DNA of 64,000 nt from Deltaproteobacteria bacterium (GCA_028695735.1 JAQVIJ010000001.1:485081-549080); one strand, 5' to 3'. Shown: positions 44,780-54,312, numbered from the stretch's first letter. Numbers and translations: made by a program. Notes: generated by a model not told the origin, from the letters alone.

Positions 44780-47509
44780 ATGACCATGCAGTCCCTTCAA
44801 TACCTGTTCAGTCCCCGTAGTATTGCCATTCTTGGGCTTGAGGCCAAAGAAGAGCCCTTTGTGTCCGCAGGTAGGATATTGCTGCAAAATATCGTTACAT
44901 CTGGGTTTGAAGGGGTTGTTTATCCAATTCACAGCTCAAAAGAGGCGATGTCGGGAATCTCAACTCTGCCGACCGTGAAGGATATTGTCAAGCCGGTTGA
45001 CCTGGCTGTTTTGTCTGGTCCTCCTGAGGAGTGGCCGGGGCAGGTGGCCGAATGCGGCGAAAAGGCGGTGCGGTCCATTATGATTCTGGGCAGTGACTTC
45101 AGGCATCGCGTCAATGAGCCGGATAAATTGCTACTTCAGCTGAAGAGACTCTGTTCCAAATACGATATCAGGCTTCTCGGCCCCAATACAATGGGATTTA
45201 TCAGGCCGAGGCTGGGGCTCAATGTGAGTACCGGCAGACAAGGTGTCAGATCAGGGGGCCTTGCCTTCGTATCCCAGAGTTCCACTCTGGCGGCAGGCGT
45301 CCTTGACTATGCCATCGCAAAACACATCGGTTTCAGTTCCTTTATTTCCCTTGGCAGTCAGATGAATGTGGATTTTGCGGATCTCCTGGATTTTTTGAGC
45401 ATAGATCCGGATACCAAGGCCATTGTGCTATATATGGAGCACATAGAAAACGGCCGTAAGTTTGTGGGGGCTGCCAGGGCCTTTGCCAGGGCCAAGCCCC
45501 TGATGGTGGTCAAGGGTGGCAGGTATTTCGATGCCACAAAGTTGACGGCCAGGGAGGCTGATCTCTTTGATTCCGACGCCGTCTATGATGCTGTTTTCAA
45601 AAGGGCCGGCATGGTGCGTGTGGATGATGTGCTGGAACTCTTTCATCTCTCGGAATCCCTGGGCCGTTCCGTGCTGCCCAAGGGCAATCGTCTGCTTATT
45701 GTAACCAATGCAGGCGGGCCTTCGGTCATGGCCGTTGATATGCTGTTGAAGCTGGGAGGTTCTTTGGCAAGGCTTTCCGGTCAGACGGTGACAAGGCTCA
45801 ATCAGGTCCTGCCCTTTCACTGGAGCGGCGGAAACCCTGTGGACATACTGTCTGATGCAGGACCGGACAGATTTGAAAAGGCCCTGGATATCTGCATGGC
45901 GGAGACCGAGGCGGATGGCGTTCTGGTAATACTTACTCCGCAATTTCTTACCAAGCCCATGGAAATGGCGCAAATCCTGGTCAAAATCACCTCCAGTACC
46001 ACAAGGAAAACCATCCTGGCCTGCTGGATGGGATCCGGCGATTTTGCGGAGGCAAGGGATTTTCTGGACAGGAACGGCATTCCCACCTTCGTGACTCCGG
46101 AACATGCTGTAAAGAGCTTTCTCTATATGCACACCTATGGCCAGAACAACCGTCTGCTCTCTGAGACGCCTGCCAATATCCTGGAGGATTTTTTCCCCGA
46201 TTCCGGCAGGGTGGAGCAGATCTTCAACGATGCCATTCGTGACGGCAGGCATGTGCTTTACGAAAGGGAGGCCAAGGCGGTTTTGGCTGCCTACGGCATT
46301 TCGTCCCCTCCCATCTTTTTGGCGTCATCTCCTGCGGAGGCCATTTCATATGCCGAGGAGTTAGGGGTTCCTGTGGCCCTCAAGGTGGAATCCCCTTCTG
46401 TCCTGCACAAGACAGAGGTGGGAGGAGTAAAATTACACCTGCGCAAACTGGAGATAGAAGAGGTCTTTGAGCAGATTGTGAAGACCTTCAGGCGATTGAG
46501 GCCGGATGGGGTGTTAAAGGGCATAACCGTGCAGCCCATGGCCCTCTGGCCGGGTTTTGAGTTGGCCATAGGCATGAGAAAGGATCCGGTGTTTGGTTCA
46601 GTCATCCTCTTTGGTGCAGGCGGCAGGCTGTTGAACGCCATGCAGGACTGCTCCATAGCGCTGCCACCCCTTAACCAAACCCTGGCCAGACGTCTTCTGG
46701 GAGACACCCGCATCTATCACTACCTCAAGGACAACGCCCATCCAAGGCCGTGTCTGCCTTTGCTGGAAAAGACCCTTCTCCGCTTTTCGCAGCTCGTGGT
46801 GGATTTTCCCCAAATTCAGGAAATCGATATCAATCCTTTTTTCCTCGGAGAGCTTACCGGACTCTGTTTAGACGCCAAGATCATACTGGAGCCTGACACC
46901 AAGCCTGATATTCACAGGGCTCAGGGGGCCTGTTGCCCTCAAAACCTGGTTATCTGTCCCTATCCGTGTCATTATGTGGATATCATGACCATGCGGGACG
47001 GAACGCCCTATCTGATTCGGCCCATAAAGCCGGAGGATGAGCCCCTGATGTATGAATTGTTCTCCACCTTTTCGCCTGAGACCATTCGCATGCGTTTTTT
47101 TCAGCACATCACCTCCATTTCCCATGAGCAGATGGCCCGTTACTGCCAGATCGATTATGATAGAGAGATAGCCCTGGTGGCCACCATAACAGAGGATGAC
47201 AAGGAGCACATCATCGGTGTGGGCCGGCTGACGATTCTGCCGGATCGGGAGCGTGCGGAGTTTGCAGTGGTGGTGGGAGACCCCTGGCACGGACAGGGTG
47301 TCGGCAAAAAACTCATGGGGGTCTGCATAGAGGTGGCCATGGGTCAGGGCATAAAACAGATCTTCATGGATGTCTTGAGAGAAAACGGCGCCATGAGAGG
47401 GCTGGCAGCCAGGTTTGGTTTTGAAGAGGTGAAACACGAGGATGAGGAGTTGTTGCGCTATGTGCTCGACCTCTCTAAACCCGCAAGAAAAAAGCGGAAA
47501 AATCAGTGA
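44780..47509 (+). CDS. Protein lysine acyltransferase, ACD-like domain fused to GNAT (PatZ type)
   Basis: The 909-residue protein has an N-terminal CoA-binding/ligase region like ADP-forming acyl-CoA synthetases (about 1-460), an ATP-grasp region ('VALKVESPSVLHKTEVGGVK', about 480-700) and a C-terminal GNAT acetyltransferase domain (about 735-895; 'VVGDPWHGQGVGKKLMGVCI' is the acetyl-CoA loop). That order is the PatZ/Pat protein acetyltransferase. At the position of the active ligase's catalytic His (SHTG) this protein reads 'KLTAREADL', so the ligase part is probably regulatory only. It leads an operon with a deacetylase 8 bases downstream. Likely targets are acyl-CoA ligases. Confidence 0.88.
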   Translation: MTMQSLQYLFSPRSIAILGLEAKEEPFVSAGRILLQNIVTSGFEGVVYPIHSSKEAMSGISTLPTVKDIVKPVDLAVLSGPPEEWPGQVAECGEKAVRSIMILGSDFRHRVNEPDKLLLQLKRLCSKYDIRLLGPNTMGFIRPRLGLNVSTGRQGVRSGGLAFVSQSSTLAAGVLDYAIAKHIGFSSFISLGSQMNVDFADLLDFLSIDPDTKAIVLYMEHIENGRKFVGAARAFARAKPLMVVKGGRYFDATKLTAREADLFDSDAVYDAVFKRAGMVRVDDVLELFHLSESLGRSVLPKGNRLLIVTNAGGPSVMAVDMLLKLGGSLARLSGQTVTRLNQVLPFHWSGGNPVDILSDAGPDRFEKALDICMAETEADGVLVILTPQFLTKPMEMAQILVKITSSTTRKTILACWMGSGDFAEARDFLDRNGIPTFVTPEHAVKSFLYMHTYGQNNRLLSETPANILEDFFPDSGRVEQIFNDAIRDGRHVLYEREAKAVLAAYGISSPPIFLASSPAEAISYAEELGVPVALKVESPSVLHKTEVGGVKLHLRKLEIEEVFEQIVKTFRRLRPDGVLKGITVQPMALWPGFELAIGMRKDPVFGSVILFGAGGRLLNAMQDCSIALPPLNQTLARRLLGDTRIYHYLKDNAHPRPCLPLLEKTLLRFSQLVVDFPQIQEIDINPFFLGELTGLCLDAKIILEPDTKPDIHRAQGACCPQNLVICPYPCHYVDIMTMRDGTPYLIRPIKPEDEPLMYELFSTFSPETIRMRFFQHITSISHEQMARYCQIDYDREIALVATITEDDKEHIIGVGRLTILPDRERAEFAVVVGDPWHGQGVGKKLMGVCIEVAMGQGIKQIFMDVLRENGAMRGLAARFGFEEVKHEDEELLRYVLDLSKPARKKRKNQ

Positions 47510-47516
47510 GCCGGCT

Positions 47517-48491
47517 ATGCCTGATTTCAAGACCATTACAATCGTCAATTCCCCCTTTTATTTGAGGCATGACACCGGCAGTAACCACCCTGAGTCTTCA
47601 GAGCGCATGACCGCTGTGATGAACAGATTGTTGAGTGAGGGAGGCGCAAAATCAGGCTTGGGGCTGCCCTTGAGGCTCATTCCTCCACGCATGGCTGAAC
47701 GGGAGGATGTGGTCTCTTTGCATACAGAAAATTACCTGATGCGCTTTGAGGAGGCCTGTCTTTCAGGCAAGGAATGGTTGGGCCATTCCGACAATCGCAT
47801 CTCTTATGATTCCTATGAGGCGGCCTTTTTATCCGCAGGTGCAGGCCTGACCGCCATAGATTTTTTGGAAAATGGCTCCAAAGACCCCATCTTTTGCTGT
47901 GTGAGACCCCCTGGCCACCATGCCGAGGCGGCCCTGGCCCTTGGCTTTTGTTTTTTGAACAATGTGGCCATAGCCGCTCGATATTGGCAGAGGCGCTATG
48001 GCAGAAAGAGGATATTTATTCTGGACTTTGATGCCCATCATGGAAACGGCATTCAGGAGTTTTTTGATGAGGATTCTTCCGTATTTTATGTGAGCATTCA
48101 CGAACACCCCACCTTCAGTTTCCCTGGAACTGGCTGGGCCAATGACACAGGCACAGGGGCGGGCACAGGCTTTACCCTTAACATTCCCTTGGCCCCTGGC
48201 TCCAGTGATGATGTCGTAATCAAGGCCATGGAATCGCAGGTGAAACCTGCCTTGACTGCCTTTCAGCCCGATGCCATGCTGGTTGCAGCGGGCTTTGACG
48301 GGCATAGCCTGGATGATATGTCAGGCCTTGCCTACTCCACGCGATTGTATGCAAAATTGGGCAGTTATCTGTCGGTTTGGGCCGGTATATGTGAGGATAG
48401 ACTCGTGTCTATTTTGGAAGGCGGCTATCACTTGGAGGCATTGGCTGCCGGTGTGGAGGCCTATCTGATGGGCCTGGCCCTAAAGGTTTAA
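47517..48491 (+). CDS. Class II histone-deacetylase-family protein (AcuC-like deacetylase)
   Basis: A 324-residue zinc deacylase. Family motifs: 'HPESSERMTAVMNRLL', 'CVRPPGHHAEAALALGFCFL', 'ILDFDAHHGNGIQEFF' (zinc ligands Asp and His) and 'VAAGFDGHSLDDM'. It begins at 47517; the longer frame to 47442 overlaps the upstream gene. Placed directly after an acetyltransferase, it is the natural reverse enzyme, as AcuC is to AcuA in Bacillus. Acetoin utilisation itself is not implied. Nine bases separate it from the next gene. Confidence 0.9.
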   Translation: MPDFKTITIVNSPFYLRHDTGSNHPESSERMTAVMNRLLSEGGAKSGLGLPLRLIPPRMAEREDVVSLHTENYLMRFEEACLSGKEWLGHSDNRISYDSYEAAFLSAGAGLTAIDFLENGSKDPIFCCVRPPGHHAEAALALGFCFLNNVAIAARYWQRRYGRKRIFILDFDAHHGNGIQEFFDEDSSVFYVSIHEHPTFSFPGTGWANDTGTGAGTGFTLNIPLAPGSSDDVVIKAMESQVKPALTAFQPDAMLVAAGFDGHSLDDMSGLAYSTRLYAKLGSYLSVWAGICEDRLVSILEGGYHLEALAAGVEAYLMGLALKV

Positions 48492-48500
48492 GGAGGCGCT

Positions 48501-49154
48501 ATGTTTGTAAAGGACTATATGACGCACAATCCGGTTACAGTCACGCCTGATCGCTCCATTTCTGAGGTCAGGGACCTGCTGCGCAACAAGGGTTTTAGGC
48601 ATGTGCCCGTAGTAGATGCAGATGGCAGGCTTTTGGGAGTGGTGACTGATAGGGATATCAGATCCGCCTTTCCTTCGTTTTTGGCCTCAAATGAAGAGAG
48701 TAAAGGGCAATGGGAACGCATAGCCCGCACGCCTGTGGAGGCAATCATGTCCACCAATGTGGTCTCTCTAACCGGCGATGCCACTCTGGACGATGCCCTT
48801 TTGATCCTTGACAAAAAGAAGGTGGGGGCAGTGCCGGTGGTAAATGAAGACAAGCGGGTTGTGGGCGTCTTTTCCATTCGGGACCTGATGCGGGCATACA
48901 GCCAGCTTTTTGGCCTGGCGGAAAAGGGTAGTGTGCTCATTGTATTGAAAAACAGAAATGAGATTGACAGCCTGAGCCGAATCCTTCAGGCCCTTGAGGC
49001 CCACAATATCCTCTGCACTCGGGTTGTGCGACCCATTGCTTCAGCGTATATCTATCTGCGGGTACAGACCTTCAATCTACATGCGGTATATGCCATTCTC
49101 AGACAGGCTGGTTTTGAACCTGTCATTGGGGCAGGAATCAGTCAGGAGGGATAA
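48501..49154 (+). CDS. CBS-domain protein with C-terminal ACT-like domain (AcuB-like)
   Basis: The 217-residue protein has two CBS motifs ('FVKDYMTHNPVTVTPDRSIS', and 'PVEAIMSTNVVSLTGDATLD' then 'DALLILDKKKVGAVPVVNED'), which commonly bind adenine nucleotides, followed by an ACT-like C-terminal domain (about 145-217). This is the composition of Bacillus AcuB. Here it lies between a deacetylase and an ADP-forming acetate-CoA ligase, so it may sense the adenylate pool and adjust ligase acetylation. A strong AAGGAGG precedes the ATG. Confidence 0.85.
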   Translation: MFVKDYMTHNPVTVTPDRSISEVRDLLRNKGFRHVPVVDADGRLLGVVTDRDIRSAFPSFLASNEESKGQWERIARTPVEAIMSTNVVSLTGDATLDDALLILDKKKVGAVPVVNEDKRVVGVFSIRDLMRAYSQLFGLAEKGSVLIVLKNRNEIDSLSRILQALEAHNILCTRVVRPIASAYIYLRVQTFNLHAVYAILRQAGFEPVIGAGISQEG

Positions 49155-51245
49155 ATGCTAAAGGCCCTTTTCAGACCCAATGCCATTGCCCTTGTGGGCG
49201 CCTCCACTCAACCAGGCAAACTGGGTTATGAGATTTTAAACAATCTGATACAGTCAGGCTACACCGGTCCAATATATCCCATAAACCCAAAGGCAACGAC
49301 CATTCTGGGCCTTCAGTGTTTTCCCAGTATTCAGGCGGTTCCAGGCCATGTGGATCTGGCCGTCATAGCCATACCTGCTGCCTGTGTGCTGGAGACCCTG
49401 AAGGCATGCGGAGAGGCTGGAGTCAAGGCTGGAATCGTCATCTCCGCAGGTTTTCGAGAAACAGGGCATGAGGGGTTGATGGCGGAGATGGAGATGGCCA
49501 GGCTCGCTGAGGCATATGGCATGGTCATCGTGGGGCCCAATTGTCTTGGCGTAATGGATACCTTCACTCCCATGAACGCCTCCTTTGCAGCAGATATGGC
49601 CTTGCCGGGCGGCATCGCCTTCATGTCCCAGTCAGGGGCTGTGTGCACCGCTGTCCTGGATATGTCCTTGGCCATGGGCCTGGGGTTTTCCAAATTTGTA
49701 AGCCTGGGCAATAAGGCCCACCTAAATGAGCTGCATTTTCTGGAGGCATGGAAGGAGGATGCAGAATCTAAAGTAGTCATGGCCTATCTGGAGGGTATCT
49801 CTGATGGCAGAAGGTTTGTGGATGCTGCGCGAGTCTTCACCAAACACAAACCCCTTGTCGCTATCAAGGCAGGTGTCACAAATGCCGGTTCAAAGGCGGT
49901 GAGTTCCCACACCGGCACATTGGCTGGCAGTGAAAAGGCATATCACGCCGCCTTTATGCAGTCAGGCGTGATACGTGTGGGGTCTATTGAAGAGCTGTTG
50001 GACATCTCCAGGATCTTTGCAATGCAGCCGCTGCCCAGGACCGATGACATGGCCATTCTCACCAACGCCGGGGGTCCGGGCATTTTGGCCACAGATGCCA
50101 TGGAGCGGGCCGGTTTGCGCCTGGCATCCCTGTCAAAGGACACGATGGATGCGCTTGCAGCGCAACTGCCTGCCGCCGCCAGTGTGTTGAATCCTGTGGA
50201 CATCTTGGGAGATGCCAGGGCTGATCGTTATCGTCAGGCCCTTTCTGTCTTGCTGAAGGACGAGAATGTTGCTGCGGTCCTGGTGCTTCTGACACCTCAG
50301 ATCATGACGGAGATAGAAGAGACCGCCAGGTTGGTGGCCGAGCTCGGCAAGGTGTCTGATAAGGCTGTGGTGGCCTGTTTCATGGGGGAAAAACGGGTGC
50401 AGCCGGGCCGCGACCTGCTTTCATCGGGCGGGATCCCCAATTATCCCTCTCCTGATCGGGCAGTGCGCGGACTCAAGGCCATGTGCATGTATCGTGACTG
50501 GCAGACCAGACCCCTTCCAATCTTTCCTTCATTCGATCTGGACAGAGGCAGGTTGCGGGACCTCTTCGATACAGCCAAAAGGGAAAACAGGCTCGAAATG
50601 GGAGAGACCGAGGCAAGGGCCGTGCTGGAGGCATGCAATGTGCGGGCACCGGCCTCTATGCTCTGCGCATCCCCTGACGAGGCAGCGGATTTTGCGGATT
50701 CCATCGGATATCCGGTGGTTCTGAAGATCGCCTCTCCTGATATTCTGCACAAGACCGACATCGGCGGAGTGCGCATGAATCTCTTGTCCGCATCAGCGGT
50801 GAGGGATGCCTTTGAGCTCATTACCTTACGTGCCAGCCGCACACTGCCTGAGGCCGAGATATGGGGTTGTTTAGTGCAGAAGCAGATCATGGGGGATGTG
50901 GAGGTGATCGTGGGTATGCACAGGGACCCCCAATTCGGGCCCCTTGTGATGTTCGGGCTGGGCGGAATATATGTGGAGACCCTCAAGGACATCTCATTTC
51001 GATTGGCACCCTTTTCTCAAGAGGAGGCCAAGGAGATGATTGCAGAGGTGCGTTCCTCCGGCATCCTCTATGGCGTAAGGGGGCGCAAGCGCAAGGACAT
51101 AGAGGCCTTGGTGGAGGTGCTCTTGAAGGTCTCTCATCTGGTGACGGAATTTCCTGAGATCGTTGAGATGGATATCAATCCCCTCATGGTATTTGATGAA
51201 GGCCGTGGTGTGATGGCCCTGGATATGCGGCTGGTGATCTCTTGA
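49155..51245 (+). CDS. ADP-forming acetate-CoA ligase, fused alpha-beta
   Basis: The enzyme makes acetate plus ATP from acetyl-CoA, ADP and phosphate (or the reverse). The 696-residue chain has the CoA-binding domain ('AIALVGASTQPGKLGYEILN'), the ligase domain with catalytic His252 in 'SSHTGTLAGSEKA', and the C-terminal ATP-grasp domain ('VVLKIASPDILHKTDIGGVR', 'VEVIVGMHRDPQFGPLVMFG', 'VEMDINPLMVF'). It therefore keeps the active His that the GNAT-fused paralogue at 44780 lacks. Its ATG follows the preceding stop with no gap (TAAATG). This is the probable metabolic target of the operon. Confidence 0.92.
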   Translation: MLKALFRPNAIALVGASTQPGKLGYEILNNLIQSGYTGPIYPINPKATTILGLQCFPSIQAVPGHVDLAVIAIPAACVLETLKACGEAGVKAGIVISAGFRETGHEGLMAEMEMARLAEAYGMVIVGPNCLGVMDTFTPMNASFAADMALPGGIAFMSQSGAVCTAVLDMSLAMGLGFSKFVSLGNKAHLNELHFLEAWKEDAESKVVMAYLEGISDGRRFVDAARVFTKHKPLVAIKAGVTNAGSKAVSSHTGTLAGSEKAYHAAFMQSGVIRVGSIEELLDISRIFAMQPLPRTDDMAILTNAGGPGILATDAMERAGLRLASLSKDTMDALAAQLPAAASVLNPVDILGDARADRYRQALSVLLKDENVAAVLVLLTPQIMTEIEETARLVAELGKVSDKAVVACFMGEKRVQPGRDLLSSGGIPNYPSPDRAVRGLKAMCMYRDWQTRPLPIFPSFDLDRGRLRDLFDTAKRENRLEMGETEARAVLEACNVRAPASMLCASPDEAADFADSIGYPVVLKIASPDILHKTDIGGVRMNLLSASAVRDAFELITLRASRTLPEAEIWGCLVQKQIMGDVEVIVGMHRDPQFGPLVMFGLGGIYVETLKDISFRLAPFSQEEAKEMIAEVRSSGILYGVRGRKRKDIEALVEVLLKVSHLVTEFPEIVEMDINPLMVFDEGRGVMALDMRLVIS

Positions 51246-51311
51246 TGGAGTTGCCTGAATAAATCCCTATCAGCAGGCCTGTGTGCCTGCCCTATATGAC
51301 TTGGAGGAAGT

Positions 51312-52373
51312 ATGGCAAAGACTCTCTATGTGACATCTACACAGAATTTTTCCGGCAAAAGTGCCTTTTGTATCGGCCTGTTGAGACATTTTCAGGCCCA
51401 AGGGCTTAAAATAGGTTACATGAAGCCGTTCAGTGCCACAGCCAGGGTGGTGGATGGTTATCTGGTGGACGAGGATACGGTTTTTCTCAGAAACACATTT
51501 GGCATACAGGACCCTTTGAACATGATGTCGCCCGTGATTTTTAGCTCTCAGCTTCTGCAAGATGCCCTAAAACAGAGAGAGAATCCGCAGCCGGCGGTGC
51601 TCAAGACCTTTGAGACCCTGTGTACCAGTAAGGATGTCATGGTGGTGGAGGGCGGTGCCAATCTGCGGGAGGGCTGGATCTTCAATCTCTCTCCCTGTCA
51701 GGTTGCCCCCCTGTTTGACTCAAGGGTGCTGATTGTGACGCCGTTTGATTCGGAGTTGCAGTGCGTGGATGATCTGATCACGGCCCGGGTGCGGTTTGGC
51801 GACCGGCTCCTGGGGGCCGTTATCAATCGAGTGCCCAGACATCAGCTTTCGTGGGTCAATGAACTGGTGAGGCCATTTTTTGAGGCAGAGGGCCTGCCTG
51901 TGCTGGCTGTGCTCCCCAAGGAAAAGACCCTGTTATCCATAAGCGTCAGGGACCTGGTAAACGGACTGGCTGGCGAGGTGCTCTGTGCTCGCGACAGGCA
52001 GGAGGAACTGGTGGAAAACCTGCTGGTGGGCGCCATGAGCGTGGACAATGCCCTAAAATATTTTAGGCGCAAGCCCAACAAGGCCATCATCACCGGCGGA
52101 GACAGGCCGGATATTCAGCTTGCCGCCCTGGAGACCTCCACCAAGTGCATCATACTCACCGGCAACATACGTCCCAATCCCTTGATTCTGGGAAAGGCCG
52201 AGGACGCAGGTGTACCCATTATTCTAACTCAACACGATACCATGACGGCAGTGGAGATCATCGAGGGCTTTTTCGGCAAGACCCGTTTTCACCAGACTCA
52301 GAAGATACAGCGTTTCGAGGCCTTGATGCAGGAGCACATGGACTTCGAGCGGCTAAACAGGTTGATGCAGTAA
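51312..52373 (+). CDS. DRTGG-domain P-loop protein, like the N-terminal half of phosphotransacetylase
   Basis: The 353-residue protein has a BioD/CobQ-like P-loop domain ('TSTQNFSGKSAFCIGLLRHF', about residues 6-25, and 'VVEGGANLREGWIFNL'), followed by a DRTGG domain (about 220-320; 'AIITGGDRPDIQLAALETST', 'PIILTQHDTMTAVEIIEGFF'). The same two domains precede the catalytic part in long-form Pta, but no Pta catalytic domain follows here. It may therefore be a regulatory subunit or sensor for acetyl-phosphate/acetyl-CoA metabolism. It lies 66 bases after the ligase gene, the last gene of the group. Confidence 0.8.
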   Translation: MAKTLYVTSTQNFSGKSAFCIGLLRHFQAQGLKIGYMKPFSATARVVDGYLVDEDTVFLRNTFGIQDPLNMMSPVIFSSQLLQDALKQRENPQPAVLKTFETLCTSKDVMVVEGGANLREGWIFNLSPCQVAPLFDSRVLIVTPFDSELQCVDDLITARVRFGDRLLGAVINRVPRHQLSWVNELVRPFFEAEGLPVLAVLPKEKTLLSISVRDLVNGLAGEVLCARDRQEELVENLLVGAMSVDNALKYFRRKPNKAIITGGDRPDIQLAALETSTKCIILTGNIRPNPLILGKAEDAGVPIILTQHDTMTAVEIIEGFFGKTRFHQTQKIQRFEALMQEHMDFERLNRLMQ

Positions 52374-52403
52374 CTCTATATAGGGACCCTCTAAAAAGAG
52401 GCG

Positions 52404-53087
52404 CTACTCCGCTTTCAATAAAATGGTGTCAGCAGCGGCGATATTGTTTATATGTGTCACCTCTTCGAGCAAGCCGCTTTGCAGGGTATATATCCAACCA
52501 TGGATGGTCAGCTGTTGTCCTTTTTGCCAGGCTGAGCGAATGGATGCTATCTGAGCAAGCTGTTTTGTCTGCTCAATGACATTTAGTCTCACCAAGGCGT
52601 TTACCTGTTCGTGAAAAGGCAATTCCTTGAGTGTGGCCATGTGTTTGATGAAGAGCCTTTGAATGGGTCTTACCCAATGGGATACAAGTTCCGGGGCATC
52701 ACCCCGAATGGCGGCCTTGACGCCTCCACAATCAGAATGCCCTACAACCAGTATGTGCTGAACCCTCAGGACTGTTATGGCAAATTCTATCACCGACAGG
52801 CAGTTCATGTCCGCTGCCTGTATCTGATTTGCTATATTCCTGTGTACGAATACCTCACCCGGCTGCATGCCTATAAGCTGATTGGCGGGGACGCGTGCAT
52901 CTGAGCAACCTATCCAGAGCAGTGAAGGTGCATGGATTTGCGATAATTTTTCAAAGAATTCTGGATTGTTTTTCTGAATTTCCGTTGCCCAGAGACGATT
53001 GTTAAACAATGCCGTCTCTATCAGGTCAACTGGTCTATCAGCGGATTGTGTCACTGTTTTGGCTCCTCTGTGAGTAGGACAGGGCAT
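52404..53087 (-). CDS. Beta-class carbonic anhydrase
   Basis: The enzyme interconverts CO2 and bicarbonate. The 227-residue protein has the beta-class zinc motif 'WIGCSDARVPANQLIGMQPG' (Cys, and the Asp-Arg dyad) and 'ILVVGHSDCGGVKAAI' (His and Cys ligands). The annotated start at 53087 gives a slightly long N-terminus (MPCPTHRGAKTVTQS); a later start is possible. It overlaps the end of the Nudix gene by a base, so the two are probably co-transcribed. It converges on the DRTGG gene. Confidence 0.93.
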   Translation of the reverse strand: MPCPTHRGAKTVTQSADRPVDLIETALFNNRLWATEIQKNNPEFFEKLSQIHAPSLLWIGCSDARVPANQLIGMQPGEVFVHRNIANQIQAADMNCLSVIEFAITVLRVQHILVVGHSDCGGVKAAIRGDAPELVSHWVRPIQRLFIKHMATLKELPFHEQVNALVRLNVIEQTKQLAQIASIRSAWQKGQQLTIHGWIYTLQSGLLEEVTHINNIAAADTILLKAE

Positions 53088-53518
53088 TAAATGCCCTGAA
53101 GTTCGACTATCTCTTCAATAATGCGCAGTGTGTTCCTTTCAAAGGGCAGCGCATGTAGTTCCTGAATGGTCAGCCAGCGCGCCTCCAGGGCATCATCTTG
53201 CGGCATGGGCTGGCCACTCAGGTATTCCGCCAGGACATAGAGAATGGTGTAGTGAAACCGCACTCGATTGCTCGCATCTCGATAGATGGCATCCACTGCG
53301 GTCAAAAAACGCACAGGCCTCACCTGTATGCCCGTCTCCTCCAGGGTTTCCCGTATGACTGCCTCAAAGACGGTCTCGCCCAACTGAACGCTTCCACCGG
53401 GCAATGCCCAGGTGTTTTCAGCCGGCGGATTTCTTCGCTGGACAGCCAAAACCCTGTCTCCCTGAAATACAGCCGCGGCCACGGCCAGGTGAGGCACTGA
53501 TGGATATTCCCGTGTCAT
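53087..53518 (-). CDS. Nudix hydrolase
   Basis: A 143-residue Nudix pyrophosphohydrolase with the intact Nudix box 'GGSVQLGETVFEAVIRETLE' followed by ETGI. It acts on some nucleoside diphosphate derivative; 'LAVQRRNPPAENTWALPG' is typical of ADP-ribose/MutT-type members, but the substrate cannot be read from sequence. It lies 5 bases after the outer-membrane protein gene and touches the carbonic anhydrase gene. Confidence 0.9.
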   Translation of the reverse strand: MTREYPSVPHLAVAAAVFQGDRVLAVQRRNPPAENTWALPGGSVQLGETVFEAVIRETLEETGIQVRPVRFLTAVDAIYRDASNRVRFHYTILYVLAEYLSGQPMPQDDALEARWLTIQELHALPFERNTLRIIEEIVELQGI

Positions 53519-53523
53519 GTTGT

Positions 53524-54312
53524 TTAGAATCGGTAGGTCAGCCCGGCAAGTAGGGTATAGTCGGTCTCGACATCATTTAAGCCGAATTTTACGCCGGCAT
53601 CCAGGTCCAGGTCTTCATTGACTGAATAAACCACCCCTCCCAATAAAAAGGCAGGGTCTGTATTAGAATCCCTTTCTGGATTGGTTTCAATACCTGTGTT
53701 GGCCACCAGTTTCAGGTTCTCCATGACCTCCCATTCTGCAGCAATGGAGGCATGCCAGATGTCTTCTCGTTCATTCAGGCAGTTTTCACTGCGTTTATAG
53801 CCCAAATTTGTATGAAATGTGAACGGCTTTATTTCCTGAGTGCCGATGAGAAACAGGCTGTAGCCTACCTTTCCAGCCCCAAGCCCTTTGTCCTCATCGC
53901 CGGTGGGCAAAATGATGCCTGGTTTGATGGCCAGGCTTGACCCTTCATGTTCCCAGAAGCGCCATTTGGCCTCCAATGTGGCATCGCTAAGGCCGTTTTC
54001 CCTGGCGGTGGTGAGGCCGTTTTCCTCGCCTTTGGTCCATAGATAAGGCGTGGTAAGGACCAGATCAATCTCATTTGTAATTCCGTAGGACAGGGTGGCC
54101 CCCAGCTGCCACTCCTTTTCCTTTACAGAGACTCCATCAAGGCGTTCCTTGTCGTAATTGTATTCTCCATTGACCTCCAATTGAGTCTTTCCCTTGCCCT
54201 GCACGCCGGTATCGTCTGTGATGAGTGGGTGCATGGCATTGGCTGGCAATGCCTGAATGGCCAGAAGTGTTGCGGCTACAAAAACGCCCTTGGCAGTGTG
54301 TGAAAGCTTCAT
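53524..54312 (-). CDS. Outer-membrane beta-barrel protein, transporter-like
   Basis: The 262-residue product has a signal peptide (GVFVAATLLAIQALPANAMH) and then alternating amphipathic strands typical of an outer-membrane barrel ('KTQLEVNGEYNYDKERLDGV', 'EIDLVLTTPYLWTKGEENGL', 'LKLVANTGIETNPERDSNTD'), ending in the aromatic 'TYRF' expected for BAM recognition. It resembles the 'MetA-pathway/transporter' outer-membrane family. It begins 83 bases after feoB, so it may be expressed with the iron genes, but a role in iron uptake is not shown. Confidence 0.75.
   Translation of the reverse strand: MKLSHTAKGVFVAATLLAIQALPANAMHPLITDDTGVQGKGKTQLEVNGEYNYDKERLDGVSVKEKEWQLGATLSYGITNEIDLVLTTPYLWTKGEENGLTTARENGLSDATLEAKWRFWEHEGSSLAIKPGIILPTGDEDKGLGAGKVGYSLFLIGTQEIKPFTFHTNLGYKRSENCLNEREDIWHASIAAEWEVMENLKLVANTGIETNPERDSNTDPAFLLGGVVYSVNEDLDLDAGVKFGLNDVETDYTLLAGLTYRF

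Noticed and set aside
45428-46252. 274-codon minus-strand frame opposite the PatZ-like gene
   Set aside because: It overlaps an intact, domain-rich plus-strand gene and has no recognisable motifs.
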